Assembly: GCA_013339895.1 (NCBI GenBank)
Contig: JABACO010000003.1
Coordinates: 3,849,707-3,913,706, forward strand
Length of the DNA: 64,000 bases
Direction of reading: 5' to 3'
Source: Ephydatia muelleri
Lineage: Eukaryota > Porifera > Demospongiae > Spongillida > Spongillidae
The notes below the pieces were generated by a model. That model was not told where the DNA came from and made no database searches. It saw only the letters and a list, made by a program, of their open reading frames with translations. This document shows, one piece after another, positions 1-11,878 of this stretch (position 1 is the stretch's first letter; the number at the start of each line of letters is the position of its first letter). Made by a program: the position numbers and the translations under genes.

Positions 1-165
1 TTCCACGTTACAAATAGATGCACGTGGCACACGTGTAAATATAGCCGGACCAATTTTTTCTTACCCGGCCTTTTTTATCCAAAAAAAAATTGGTCCGGGT
101 AGACTAATTTTCTCAGATAATTTTGGTCCGGTACCAAATTTGTTGCCGGACCAAAATTTTCGTGA
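1..165. repeat. Ginger-like transposon end fragment
   Basis: The stretch contains several alternating copies of GGACCAA and TTGGTCCGG and closes with a motif ending TTTTCGTGAC. The right end of the Ginger-like element at 48870-53003 has the same style (GGACC/GGTCC subterminal repeats, then TTTCGTGACA). I read this as the edge of a related non-autonomous copy. No target-site duplication can be seen because the other end lies outside the window or is lost. Confidence 0.4.
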
Positions 166-519
166 CTGATTACTGGGTAAGGTGGACCCTGCAGGAGAAT
201 ACTTTATGCACGATGTAGAGACCTTTCTTTAAGTACATTACAGGGTCATAGATTCACTCCCCAGTAAATTACCAATGAGAGCATAGCTGTAAGTTAATTC
301 AATATCTGCGTCTGCCCATGTTGATCACTTGTCAACACAGAAACAGTTTGAGGGTTCTTTCATGTTGATATAGCCTAGCCACACCTGAATTGGACACTCA
401 AATCTGTTCTTTATTTACCTGTACATGCATGTTAATCATGATAGAATTTTACACCATTATAATTATATAGGCATTACATTCATTAAAACGTTTCATCGCG
501 ATCTAACAATCCATCCCAG

Positions 520-1554
520 CTAGAAAGTGTATCGAGCACCCAATACTTTGACAGGGGTAAGCCCAGATCCTGGAACACTTTTTGACGGGGTGAAGTGGTG
601 TTTAGAGGTAGCAATAACCATCTCCTTATAGTATAAGTCCCATTCATCCTTCAGCTTCTTAATGCTTTCACTCTTTTTCTCTGCAGTTTTCTTTGATGGC
701 AAAGATCTAGAGTGCACCCCTGCGAAAAATTGATAATTTGTTTGGAAAAAATTTGCAAGCTCTCTGGAGTAGTCGATAATTTTATTCATAAGCCTCTTAA
801 CGTTGTCACTCAATACCTGTTCGGCAACCAGACATATGCACTCGTTACCATGAAAGTGAAAGATTCCACTTACCTTCACTTTTCGCAGTAATAAGCTTGC
901 CTCATCTAATTTCTTCTTGGCATCTTCGTGTTCTTGAACCCTGATCATATTAACACGCCGCATCCGCTTAGTTTCTTGGTCTATTGCACGCTTCGTATCA
1001 TCTCTGTTTGTACTTCCACCGAAAAACACCGATAGAAAGCCCGTGCTAGATCCACGGGCATGGCGGGGAGTATCCTCCTGTACAATGAGTAAATAATTTG
1101 CTAGAGATTGTTCAGCTTCTTCTTTAGCTCGTTCAGCTCTGCTTAATTTCGTCTTTCTGTTCTGTTCTTCCTCTTCTAACATTTTTATCAACGAGCTACC
1201 TAAAAATAGAGAGATAAAATTTTGGCAACATTTCACAATATCGCCAAAGGCCGTCGAGAATTCTTTTGAGCTCTGAATGATTTGGTCGCGGAGCGCGGGT
1301 TCCGCTTCATCTCCGACACTGTCGCACCACAAAACGTAGTTTTCGCACCAATCTGACGAGGCCTTCTCCACGCTAGTCACACCAATCTCACAAACGTTGC
1401 GAAAGTCAAGAGCAGTCCTATCCAAGATGCCTACTAGTTGCTCGTTGCTCTCGCAGGCATAGTGACACTCAAGGAAGGTGGCCAGAATGTCATCGAATAA
1501 TTTGACGGAGAGTTCGCCTATGGAACTGATATCGAGCTCCATAATATCATCCAT
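520..1554 (-). CDS. Unknown helical protein, paralogue of the divergent neighbour
   Basis: Single-exon ORF of 344 aa starting at ATG 1552-1554 and ending in TAG. I do not recognise a named family. It is rich in Leu/Glu/Lys heptads, especially residues about 125-155 and 185-225, suggesting two long helices, separated by a Gly/Ser/Phe segment (GFLSVFFGG). Near the N-terminus it has TFLECHYAC and then DFRNVC. The gene starting 374 bp away on the other strand has TFRECYNVC and DFRYIC at matching positions, so the two are diverged paralogues. Length (344 aa) also matches the neighbour's spliced product (338 aa). No signal peptide is evident. A helix-loop-helix bundle resembles several membrane-active or scaffold folds, but function cannot be assigned. 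Confidence 0.72.
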   Translation of the reverse strand: MDDIMELDISSIGELSVKLFDDILATFLECHYACESNEQLVGILDRTALDFRNVCEIGVTSVEKASSDWCENYVLWCDSVGDEAEPALRDQIIQSSKEFSTAFGDIVKCCQNFISLFLGSSLIKMLEEEEQNRKTKLSRAERAKEEAEQSLANYLLIVQEDTPRHARGSSTGFLSVFFGGSTNRDDTKRAIDQETKRMRRVNMIRVQEHEDAKKKLDEASLLLRKVKVSGIFHFHGNECICLVAEQVLSDNVKRLMNKIIDYSRELANFFQTNYQFFAGVHSRSLPSKKTAEKKSESIKKLKDEWDLYYKEMVIATSKHHFTPSKSVPGSGLTPVKVLGARYTF

Positions 1555-1928
1555 GACTGATTATCCTGAACTACGCTATTGCGCTATTTTATTGCATGAG
1601 GTCGCTTCGAACGCCCACCGTGGCCTGCAGGTCGCGTTATGCTAGGGCGATTTGCTGGTCAGATTATGGCATGCTATTCTCAGGCATGTGATTCGTATGT
1701 AGACCGCACATGGACTTATACAGCCTTGAAAGTAAATTTCAATAAAAACTATTATCATTATCTATCGATCATCTAGTCTTGATGTCTGCTGCAAAGCAGC
1801 GCCACCCATATATGGTCATGTGTGTGCATCGCTTTGATTGCGCCATCTACATGTAGACGGCGCAAATCACATGCCACTGATTGAAATATATTGCCAACTC
1901 TTTTGCACGTTATTTCACATCCTGAGCG
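1555..1928. promoter_or_regulatory. Shared upstream region of a head-to-head gene pair
   Basis: The 374 bp between the two divergent start codons must hold both 5' UTRs and promoters. No strong TATA box is obvious. The position is the only evidence; co-regulation is inferred from the paralogy of the flanking genes. Confidence 0.35.
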
Positions 1929-3009
1929 ATGGACTCAAAAGATGATGTGCAAATACTCTCTGAAGCGCCAGAAGTCTACAAAGCTGTATTGGTTACGTTT
2001 CGGGAGTGCTATAATGTATGCTGTTACTCCAGTGATTCCATACTCTCCGTGCACGTCAAGAAAGATATCGAGCAGTGTGGCGTTGATTTTCGATACATTT
2101 GCCAACAAACTGCAACCCTTGCTGAGAGAATCACCAGTAGCTTTATTGATGATAGTCTTCTCTTCTTTGAAGATGAAGAAGTGATGAAGTCCAAGGAAAT
2201 GGCACTAGGAATTGCAGATCAAGCTGCTGAACTAGCAAAAGGATTCACGGCAATACGCAGTTGGGTGACGAATCTAGCAGGAAGATGCAATGGCTGTATC
2301 CAGAAAATAAGCCAAGAAAAAGGTGTCCATCTCAGCAATGTTAAAAAAGCCCTTGAGGGTGCCCAACAAGATAAGCGAAAAGCTGACATGGCTCGAGAAG
2401 CAGCTGCAAAAGCAGTTCAAGAAAAAGAAGATACCCAGTTTATTTTTGGTGTAGCTTCGTGGATACCCGTTGTAAACCTCGTGGCGCTTCCGTTGTATTT
2501 TATGGCTCGTAGTGACACTGCAGAAGCTGTTAGTGAAAAGAACAAGGCTGAAGAAACCGTCTTTACCACACAGACGAAGGTCACCGATGCTGAGTGCGTC
2601 AAACAGAAGGCTCAGGTACATGTACATGCTTGAACTGATTTGATGTGTGAGTTACATGTGCTTATACCCATATTTCTAGGAAGCTGCAGAGAAGCTTGGC
2701 CAATTGGTGTCGAATCTATCAATAATCGAGAACATCTGCAATGGTCAAATAGCATTTTGGAATCATCAAACGGATAAATTTAGATCGTTTGAGGCAAGCA
2801 TCCGCAAGTTCACCAAATATAATCTACTTCAGAACAAGACAAAAGATCTTGTGGACTGGCTGCGAACGCGAAAAGTAATGATGGAGCGCTACTATGATGT
2901 CATGCAGCACGTGATCAGTGGAGCCAACATAGCCGCTTCACTGACACCAACACATTTTCAACCTATTCGGTTGGAGGCGCTATGCCTCACCTTGGGGTCG
3001 GAGAGTTAG
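1929..3009 (+). CDS. Unknown helical protein with central hydrophobic hairpin
   Basis: Two exons, 1929-2615 and 2680-3009, joined across a 64-bp GT-AG intron (CTCAG|GTACAT ... TTTCTAG|GAAGC) in phase 0, giving 338 aa. The reading frame continues cleanly over the junction (KAQ|EAAEKLGQL). Residues about 130-165 and 190-235 are charged, heptad-like helices. Between them, residues about 168-190 form a hydrophobic stretch (WIPVVNLVALPLYFM), long enough for a membrane segment or hairpin. N-terminal TFRECYNVC and DFRYIC match the minus-strand neighbour. A helix, hydrophobic tongue, helix layout is seen in alpha-helical membrane-inserting proteins, but it also occurs in unrelated coiled-coil proteins, so I leave function open. 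The first ATG of the long frame was chosen. Confidence 0.75.
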
Positions 3010-4700
3010 AGTTGATTCCATTAAGGATTTTCTGAAGCTTATTGTACACATTTTCAGTGTCATCCCTTTTGGTCTGTTACGTAACCCATGTACTCTAGTT
3101 CTAAAGTAATCATAATGTACTGTGCATATAATGTCATTGGTATTGTTTCTAATGATGGAAAGAGACTTTTGTGGATGTTACTACATGTACATGTGCATGT
3201 ATCACAAACCATAGATTGATGACCTATTCTAATTGTATGCACAAAACACATCAGCCGTCTGGCAGTCCCATTTCAAGGTCCATAGATCGAAGGGAAAAGG
3301 GTACGCGGCTAAAGCTGGTGTGATTACTGGTCACAAGCCAATCTCCGGGGAACACTCCACTCATAACTAGGCACATTGAACGGCATCACAAGGACCAACT
3401 AAAGAAGTAGTGATTAGTAACAGTGCCTAAAATAAAATAGCAGTTCTAACAGCCAAATGAGAAATCGCAGCTCGAGTAGTTTATTTACAGCTCCTCAGAC
3501 TCACACAAGACAGTCGAGCACGATAAATCCATGAAACGTTTAGCATATGCACGGTGTGATATTCTGCTCCCTAGTTCTTGCTGAATGTGACAGACTAGCC
3601 TTCAGTGAATTTGTTGCATGAGGTTCCTTCAAGATGTCTTTCGCAGCACCAAAATGATAGACGGTTGTATTACTGTACACTAACCGGTACATTGTGGGCG
3701 TAGTCCGGCCTGGCAGCCAAGCGCTGGCCTATCAGGCCCGCCTGACAGGCCATCTGGCCTTTGGCAGCCCTGGTGGGTAGATGGATGTAAAAATTCATTT
3801 ACTATCTCTGTCTCTCCGATACAATATGATATCTTGTCAGATAAAATATGTCTCAAGTTATGGTTACACAGGAAAACAGAATCACTGAAACTGCATTTCA
3901 GTAGCATTTTAATCACATCAATGGGCAGACACTGATAGTGTGAATGAATTTTATTATAGCTCTGCTCAGGTAAACACCAACCTGCATGATGGTTGGGTTA
4001 GCGGAAAGTTTCACTGTACAAAAATTTGATGCACACCAAATTTGGCGTGCTATAGCGTTGCATGTCCAACTGGCATACCACTTGTGGCGTGTCATGCAGC
4101 CCCACCGATCTTAATGATGTCTGCATCCAGTGGATGTCTAAAGTATCTGGTGAGTTTAATGGTGAAATCAGAATTTTTCTATCCCAAATCTAAACTGAGT
4201 TATATACACGATGTCCACAATTTCTTGACATGTCCTGACCTTCAAACTTTCTTATCTGCGTTGCTGAAATGGGTTCATTTGTCTGTACAAACAATAACCG
4301 TGTGACATAAAAACGGCCGCGGTTAATCATTTGTAGCAATTATGACGTACTCAAGCCGCAATTTTTTTTTTTTACACAACGAAATAACAACCAATTCAAT
4401 CTGTAACGAAGTTCTAGCTAAGAAGCATTATGACGCAAAACGATGTTATAAAAATTTATTACAATTGTGCTGCAGTACAGATCATGTAAATAAACGTCGT
4501 ATAAATAGTTCTATTTTTAAAGTGTATCAATCGTTTACCAGGTCATGAGGTGATTGATTGTTGTAAAACACGCCCCGCTTGCGCAAAGGACACACACAGT
4601 GCACGTTTCTTTTTTACTAGGGGAGTAACTTTGCACTAAAATGTGCATGTTTTGTGATGGAATTTGGTACTTCTCTTTCGCCAAGGTCAATATGAATAGT
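3010..4700. other. Gene-poor stretch
   Basis: No convincing coding region. ORFs here are short, lack repeated frames or recognisable motifs, and the sequence is AT-rich. A GC-rich patch near 3700-3775 has self-complementary CTGGCAGCC/GGCCTGACAGG motifs and may be a small repeat. Otherwise I see nothing. Confidence 0.5.
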
Positions 4701-4989
4701 GAGGTTAAGTTACAAGTTAACCCCGTAATCGTCGGGCAAACCCTGGACCGCAAGACATGAAATCCCCCAATTTTTGAATTCTGTCCAAAATTTCATGTTT
4801 AATGCGTGACTCTGTTGATTTATGGAGCAAATAAAAATCATGAAGTGAGTGTTAAAAATAAAAAGGTTGAAATGGAAAATGTAATAATGACATAATTCAG
4901 CAGATTCTAGGAGGTTTAAGAGAATGACAATCTTGTGTGAAGCTTTGAGTTGCCGGATGTACTGCCATTTTGTTTCGTTCCTTTGCTCT

Positions 4990-5612
4990 ATGTGTGTGTT
5001 GATGACATCATCACGTCCTAAGTGTGGTGGTGGACAGGTATTTGCTGTTGGGCTTGAAGAAGGAGAAGTTGGGTGTGGTGGAGCTGAGATTGGTGGAGGA
5101 GTGGTATCTGGTGGCACGTCTGTGAACCACCATCTTGGGTTCCAGCTTGTGGGAAAGGGAGTGGAGCTCATCATCAGGGGTGAGGCGGTACTGAGTGAAG
5201 TAGTCTGCACTTCTAGGACCGGCTGGAAGTTGTAAGCATCCCTCTGAAGACGTTTGATCTCCTCAACCTTCGAGTATACTTGCAACAAAGGTGCAAAGCG
5301 CAATAAAGGACATTATCAAGTATTTGAAAATCAATGAATTTCAAAACTCTGCATACAACACGCAACACATCCCATTTTTCTAATATGTGGAGCTATCATT
5401 CAACATGTACATGGCATGCCCAGTTTATGAATATACGGTATATGTATGCATGCATGTAAAGTTTTACAGGCACACACACACATGTACACACGGATTGCTC
5501 ACACTCTTCGTACATAAGCCATCACATTTGTAACACATACAGCTGTAGTATGACATTTTCTTTCCTACCTGAAATTTTCTTTCCTGCACACACACACACA
5601 CACACGCACAAA

Positions 5613-5685
<73 letters not shown>

Positions 5686-6015
5686 TTCTCATGCTCACAC
5701 TCCACACACATAAGCCATCACATATGTATAACACTGACACACACAGTAAGATACTTTATTTTCATACCTGTCGTCTCTTGTGTACGTTGATGAGACCACC
5801 TCTCAGGTAGTCACGGTTACCGTCACAGATGAAGGTCAGGTCCTTGAGGAACACACCAATGTAGGGCACAGCTGGGGTGGGAATGGTACTAAGACGATCC
5901 CTGTATGTAATTATTCTGAAAATGAAAGTCAATCACTTATGCTGCCTTCAATTTAGTGGCTACTTACCCCTGATTCAAGAAGTCCATTTCCTTGAATAGG
6001 CCAACATGAAACACC
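4990..6015 (-). CDS. RasGEF (CDC25-homology) domain protein, C-terminal exons
   Basis: Three minus-strand exons can be supported: 5968-6015, 5768-5900, and one ending at 5267 and running to about 4990 (left edge uncertain). Phases agree: exon 1 ends with two bases of a Gly codon completed by the first base of exon 2, and exon 2 ends in phase 0. The peptide reads LFKEMDFLNQG, then AVPYIGVFLKDLTFI, then LRGGLINVHKRRQ, then VEEIKRLQRDAYNFQP. This is the core and C-terminal helices of the RasGEF catalytic domain, which loads GTP on Ras-family GTPases at membranes. A Pro/Ser/Thr-rich tail follows. The upstream half of the gene is not visible: a microsatellite and then KS copy 1 start just 5' of the first exon. 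RalGDS-, RasGEF1- and Rap-type subfamilies cannot be separated from this fragment. Confidence 0.8.
5585..5683. repeat. (AC)n microsatellite
   Basis: About 100 bp of nearly pure AC dinucleotide with few interruptions, in an intron of the RasGEF gene. His-Thr and Cys-Val ORFs here are artefacts. Confidence 0.95.
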
Positions 6016-6029
6016 CTGTGATGTGAGTT

Positions 6030-6172
6030 CATGTGTTTGTGTGTGTGTGTGTGTGTGTTCATGTGTGTGTGTGAGTTCATGTGTGTGTGTGTTCATGTGT
6101 GTGTGTGTGTGTGTGTTCATGTGTGTGTGTGTGTGTGTTCATGTGTGTGTGTGTGTGTGTGTGTGTTCATGT
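6030..6172. repeat. (GT)n microsatellite with TTCAT spacers
   Basis: GT runs of 8-24 bp separated by recurring GTTCATGT units, giving a minisatellite-like higher order. It lies directly 5' of the first visible RasGEF exon. Confidence 0.9.
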
Positions 6173-6247
6173 CATTACCAGCTATTTCGGACATCCATAG
6201 ATCGTCTGTATGTAAATGAGAATGTACTTGCTCTGTTTGATTTTGTA

Positions 6248-6541
6248 CAAGTAAATAAAAACATTCTCTAACGAGAAAGTTGTTGGTATATAGGATTGAC
6301 CAATGGTGGTGTAAAAAGCACGGAAACAAGAGTGACAGAAATTTGACTGGAAAATTGAAATAGGCCTATACTTAGCCCATTACTCAGGCATGTACTGTTA
6401 CAATGTTAGTGTGCTAAATATAGGCCTATTTCAATTTTCCAGTCAAATTTCTGTCACTCTTGTTTCCGTGCTTTTTACACCACCATTGGTCAATCCTATA
6501 TACCAACAACTTTCTCGTTAGAGAATGTTTTTATTTACTTG
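6248..6541. repeat. 294-bp near-perfect palindrome at KS outer end
   Basis: Begins CAAGTAAATAAAAAC and ends with its reverse complement GTTTTTATTTACTTG, with both arms running inward through TAGGCCTATTTCAATTTTCC. The same 294-bp palindrome closes KS copy 2 at 57061-57354. Outer flanks differ between copies but both carry TA next to the palindrome. Confidence 0.88.
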
Positions 6542-6639
6542 TTTCATCAGTTTTTTCCTCTGGCGTCTTTATAAGTGGTCACAAATTGATTTTAATTTTC
6601 AAAGGGAGGGAGGGAGGTTTAACATTTTAATAATAGAAA

Positions 6640-6990
6640 TTATATGTATAGGAGTTCTAAATGTTATTTACTGTTTGGCCTTGTCCTCTATGTCTCCCCC
6701 AGCCTCTTCTATGGCCGCGGCGGCCTGGTTCTGGCCATGGGAGCCATGTGGGTGGTGGTGGCAGCGGCCAGGGGAGCAGCAGGCGAAGTGGTGGTGGGGG
6801 CACTGGTGTCAATACTGCTTGTGCCGGTGGTGGGGCTGGTGCAGGTAGCAATGCTCCTGCCTCTGCTGGTGGCGGCAGCTCTGCTGCTACTGCTGGTGGC
6901 GGTGGGGGCAGCTCTGCTGCTGCTGCTGGTGGGGGCACTGCTACTGCTGGTGTAGGCGGGGCAGCGCTGCTGCTGATTGTAGTCTAAACA
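6640..6990 (-). other. GC-rich Ala/Pro/Ser trinucleotide region (possible last K exon)
   Basis: Low-complexity GCTGCTGCTGGTGG-type repeats, open in several frames on both strands. In the K gene direction they would encode Ser/Ala/Thr- or Pro/Ala-rich tails. The equivalent region of copy 2 is 56615-56945 and is nearly identical. An AG acceptor precedes it there (GTTTAG), but the frame joining it to the previous exon runs quickly to a stop, so exon status is unproven. Confidence 0.35.
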
Positions 6991-7800
6991 TTGTGTCAAA
7001 AGCTTTTTTTACATCAGATAAGGAAGCCTTTTTGTGCATCAGATTAAGGATGACACCCCAATATTCAATAGACAGGTCACAAAGGACAGTTGAGTCACCA
7101 TGCATGCTTTACATGTGAAGTGAATGGTTTTGTGCAGATCCCTTACATGCGTGCTGTACACATGTTGCATGCACATCTTCCTATAGCTTTTTAATGCTAG
7201 TGCAATACAACATGCCATCACATACCTTTGGGTGGTAGTGGTAGTTCGGTGACCCCTGCGATACCGCTTCCTCTCGGGTAGCTCTGCTGCTGCTGGCGGT
7301 GGGGGCAGCTCTCTGCTGCTGGTGGTGGGGGTAGCTCTGCTGCTGCTGGTGGTGGGGGTGGGGGCAGCGCTGCTGCTACTGCTGGTGGCGGACGATAGGG
7401 GGGGCAGCACTGCATCTAGCGGCCATGGGGGCAGAGAGCCAGCAGTATGATACCCATACCTAACTAAAATATCATTTTCTTCTAATTTCAATGCATTAAC
7501 TTCCTGGATAGTGTTTAGCAATGACCCTGCTTTTGCTCTTCGTACACTCAGTGCTTTAGAAACCAATGTATCTGCACCAATCTTACTTACTGCTGCACAG
7601 GCAGATCTTGTAACAACCTTTTGAGCTAGCAATGGATGAGACTTACAAAAGGCATCATTTACTTCACTTAGAAGCTCACTATCCCTAAGAATAGCTTTTT
7701 CAAGACCACCATTATACTCCATTAGTGCATGAGATTTGGGTTCATACAAGGAGTAGCTATATGGGAGAAGGATATAGTTGCAGTAATTTTCAGTGCTCTA

Positions 7801-9259
7801 CAGGGGCGGCTCGGAACAGTGGACTTTCTCACCTCGGAACAGTGGACTTTGACATCATTCATTGTTATTTTAGGCTCCCTGATCCAATTGCAAAAGTAAA
7901 CGCGGTTAGACGTTGCTGATGGGAAAAGATTAAGATAGCGACTGGATTGCATAACTGTTGGTGTACTTAGCAAACCCACATTCACCGCTCAATAAGTATT
8001 TAATTTCCTTCTCTGCCGTCCTGCCTTTAATTACATATGCATGTCGTGTACGTAAATACCCTGCACGCTCAGTTCCTAGTCAGAATAAGAGCTTCAACTT
8101 GCTTTGTTTGCTGCAGCATTACATGTCATATAATGGGATATCAGAAACTGCTTTATTATTAGACCGTTTTGCCAACCATGCGTACAGAGAACACAGATCA
8201 ATTGCGTTAAGGTCTCTGCTCTTTTATTGGCAGATGGACGTTGAAATTTTCACCTGAACTAAATGTTCACTTACCTCATAGTTTTCTCCAGCGTGTATTT
8301 GGAATCATTGTGCTAAAGATGTCTGGTGGTCCTCATAAACGTGTGTTTGTTTCCAAACATTTTGAAAACATTTTCGCGAGTCTGATTTCTAATGAATGAG
8401 CCTCACTTTGGAATCATATGTGTGAAACTATGAGGTAAGTGAACATTTATTTGGCACTGTAAGTACACGTGCTAGCTTGCGCTTCAATCGTCAATATGAC
8501 CTCTGCCAGAGCTCCAGCCAAACGCACAACTGTGGTTACAGTTAGTTCAGGTGAAAATTTCAACATGCAAAGCAACGTGTTCGTGGCTTTAATTTGCATA
8601 CACGCGGTGAGATGAGACACTATATGTCGTACTTTTCAATGCCATGCATGCATGCGTACAATATGCTGTTCTGCACGTGGCTAAATGTTGGTGCACACAT
8701 GTAGAGCTATGCACGAGTGTGTATGGTTCCTACACATACAAAAAAAGCAGCATTACATGTAGCTTAATCCCAGTGGCAGCAGCCTAACCTGATCGTACTC
8801 CACAGACATTTGTCGCAACGTCCATCTGCCAATAAAAGAGCAGAGACCTTAACGCAATTGATCTGTGTTCTCTGTACGCATGGTTGGCAAAACGGTCTAA
8901 TAATAAAGCAGTTTCTGATATCCCATTATATGACATGTAATGCTGCAGCAAACAAAGCAAGTTGAAGCTCTTATTCTGACTAGGAACTGAGCGTGCAGGG
9001 TATTTACGTACACGACATGCATATGTAATTAAAGGCAGGACGGTGGAGAAGGAAATGAAATACTTATTGAGCGGTGAATGTGGGTTTGCTAAGTACACCA
9101 ACAGTTATGCAATCCAGTCGCTATCTTAATCTTTTCCCATCAGCAACGTCTAACCACGTTTACTTTTGCAATTGGATCAGGGAGCCTAAAATAACAATGA
9201 ATGATGTCAAAAGTCCACTGTTCCGAGGTGAGAAAGTCCACTGTTCCGAGCCGCCCCTG
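7801..9259. mobile_element. hAT-like foldback element in K1
   Basis: Ends are CAGGGGCGGCTCGGAACAG and its reverse complement, a typical hAT-style terminus. The two arms (about 7801-8240 and 8820-9259) are almost identical in inverted orientation over some 440 bp, so the same ORF appears on opposite strands at both sides. The K2 copy at about 55830 lacks the insertion. The flanks are imperfect (CTCTA left, CCCTA right), so an 8-bp duplication cannot be fixed. No transposase is present; it is non-autonomous. Confidence 0.75.
8241..8563. mobile_element. Nested MITE-like inverted repeat
   Basis: TTGAAATTTTCACCTGAAC at the left is mirrored by GTTCAGGTGAAAATTTCAA at the right. An inner pair (TGTTCACTTACCTCATAG and complement) lies at about 8263-8283 and 8427-8450. 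It sits at the inner end of the left arm of the hAT-like foldback, where the right arm has no such sequence. No coding capacity. Confidence 0.6.
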
Positions 9260-11419
9260 TACCCTAGCAAATGCAATTAAATTCATACACAGTTGCAGGC
9301 GGGCTGCAGTTGTACATCAGATACGGAAGCCCTTTTGTACATCAGATTAAGGATGACACCCCAATATTAGGTCACAAAGGACAATATACAACAGTTGGGT
9401 CACCATGACATGTGAAGTGAATGGTTTTGTGCAGATCCCTTACATGCATACTTGTACACATGTTGCATGCACATCTTCCTATAGCTTTTTAATGCTAGTG
9501 CAATACAACATGCCATGACATACCTTTGGGTGGTAGTGGTAGTTCGGTGACCCATGCGAAACCGCTTCCTCTCGGCAGCACGTTTAGCCAATCGGACAGC
9601 GGGGTCATACCAATACCGATTCCTTTCAGATGCCTTAATGGCATCTGAATTGTCCTCGTATTTCTGCCTTTTAGCAGCGCGGTTCTCCTCGACGTCCTCT
9701 TGATATCGCTGCCTTTTAGCAGATTGCTTCGATTCAATATCTGCGTTGTAGCTGTCGCGTACAGAGGCCTTCTTCTTTTCGGGATCGGCCTTGTAGCTGT
9801 CGCGTACAGAGGCCTTCTTCTTTTCGGGATGATGTAGCTCAGCTATAAGGTCAGCATGCGTAACTTTCAAGTCTCTCTCAATGCAGCCTAGACCAGATGA
9901 TAAATGGTCTTCACTAACTACGGCATGCTCAACTCCATCCTCACTAAACAAATCTGACAAATTGTCCCTCATGCCCATAAATGGTATAAGCTCTTCAATA
10001 TTCCCACTAGCGAGTGCTGAATCAATAGCCAAAATGGTCATGTGACATTTGCGAGCTTTGTAAAGTAGCCTAGTGAAAGTCCGTAATGCAGGAAAGTGAG
10101 GCATAGCTGCCCTAATAATTCGCAATGGACTAGAGCATTCTGGAAGCTCACAATAAATAGGATGCCCAAGCTGTTCAATAAACCCAGAATGTGATTTCAA
10201 AGTGACATCATAATGAACATGACCACACCCTGAATCAAGAGCATCAAGCCCAGCTCTGAGGTCTTCAATGGACTTTTGGAACAATGAATTTGTTTTTAAC
10301 ACTATTGCTACTTCTTCACTAGTGAGCTTGCGACACTCATTTGTACATTTCCATTTCAAAGGGCGCATGGTGACCTTATCCCTGTCCTTTATCTCCTCTG
10401 CCACTACACACCTACCCGTGAGGTCTACTGGAATGGCTCCATGCTGTTTTTTGTGTGTGTACGAATTATCAAAGAAGTAAGGTTCAGCCCCAGCAGTATG
10501 AAACCTATGCCCGACTAAAATATCACTCTCTTGCAACTTCTTTGCATTAACCTTACGGATAGTTTTTAGCAGTGACCCTGCCTGTGATCTTCGTACACTG
10601 AGTGCTTTAGCAAGTAATGCATCTGCACTAATCTTACTTACTGCTGCACGGGCAGATCTTGTAACAACCTTTTGAGCTAGCAATGATGGCTATTGCAAAA
10701 AGCATTGTTTACTTCACTCAGAAGCTCACTATCCCTAAGAATTGCTTTTTCAAGCTTCACTCCATACTCTGCTAGTGTGCGAGAGTTGGGCTCAAACAGG
10801 GAGTAACTATATGGGAGAAGATAGGGTTGCAGTACTTTTATTTTACCATACATTATGCCTTATACATGTATCAAAACATTTCACCAATTGCGCATTACAT
10901 GAATTATTTCATTTTCATGCAACTCAATTTTGGGTAACACTTCTGTACACACGTGTAGTGGACCTTTAAAACAACAAAGATTGACCCTTTACATGTACAT
11001 GGGGGAACTTTTACTTGTGGGAAGCCTTACTGTACATCTGATAACAATTAAACACAGCTGCAGCAAGGGGTGGATGCGCATGACTGACTTGTACTATACA
11101 CACGTGTGTAGTTCTTTCTTTCAACATCAGATAACTAATGTACAATGTAACAGACACAGATGCAAGCACAAATCACCTTTTGTACAAACATTGACCTTTA
11201 CCAGGGAACTGGGAAGCCTTACTGTACATCTGATAATATGCATGCAAGCGTACAAGAAATGTGTTAATGTGTGCATTACAGGAAGCCATGAGCAACTTAC
11301 ATTAGCACGTAAGAAAGCAGCCCTTCGACTTTAAATGCTACATACAGCATGCTATTTTTTATAACATACCTTTGGGTGGTAGTGGTAGTTCTACGACCCT
11401 TCCAATACCGACTTCTTCT

Positions 11420-11665
11420 CCCAGCAAAAAGTTCTTGGCCAAGATTCTTGGGCAAGGTCATGTTCTTGGCCAAGAATCTTGAGCAAGATCTTGTGCAAGA
11501 TCACTAAAGATCTTGGGCAAGTGTCTTGCCCATGTGCCAAGATTATGGCGGCCAAAATCTGGTCATGATCTTGCCCAAGTTCATGGCATGATCTTACCCA
11601 AGTTAATGGCATGATCTTGGCCATGGCCATGTTCTTGCCCATGATCTTGCCCATGGCCATGCTGA
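11420..11665. repeat. E1 left subterminal repeats
   Basis: More than a dozen overlapping copies of CTTGGCCAAG, ATCTTGCCCA and GATCTTGG in both orientations; the right subterminal block (about 18368-18482) has the same motif family (GATCTTGCCATTCTTGCC). CACTA elements usually bear such clusters as transposase or accessory-protein binding sites; the binding role here is inferred. Confidence 0.75.
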
Positions 11666-11878
11666 TTACATCCATTTATGGCACATGCCTATACGTATAC
11701 ATTGTGATATAGCTGATAACATACGTGTATAAGAGGACCGGATACATACAATGAGATAATGCATACATACAAAAAATCAAAAGTGTCACATGTCGAAGAA
11801 CAGTTTAGTCAGTTGGATTCACTCTGCATAGGACAAACATACATGTATATGTTATGCATGCATTTATGTTATTGTATT

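Noticed and set aside
7958-9101. Two ~100-aa ORFs starting MVYLANPHSPLNKY on opposite strands
   Set aside because: They are the mirrored arms of the hAT-like foldback, without known motifs; not evidence for a gene.
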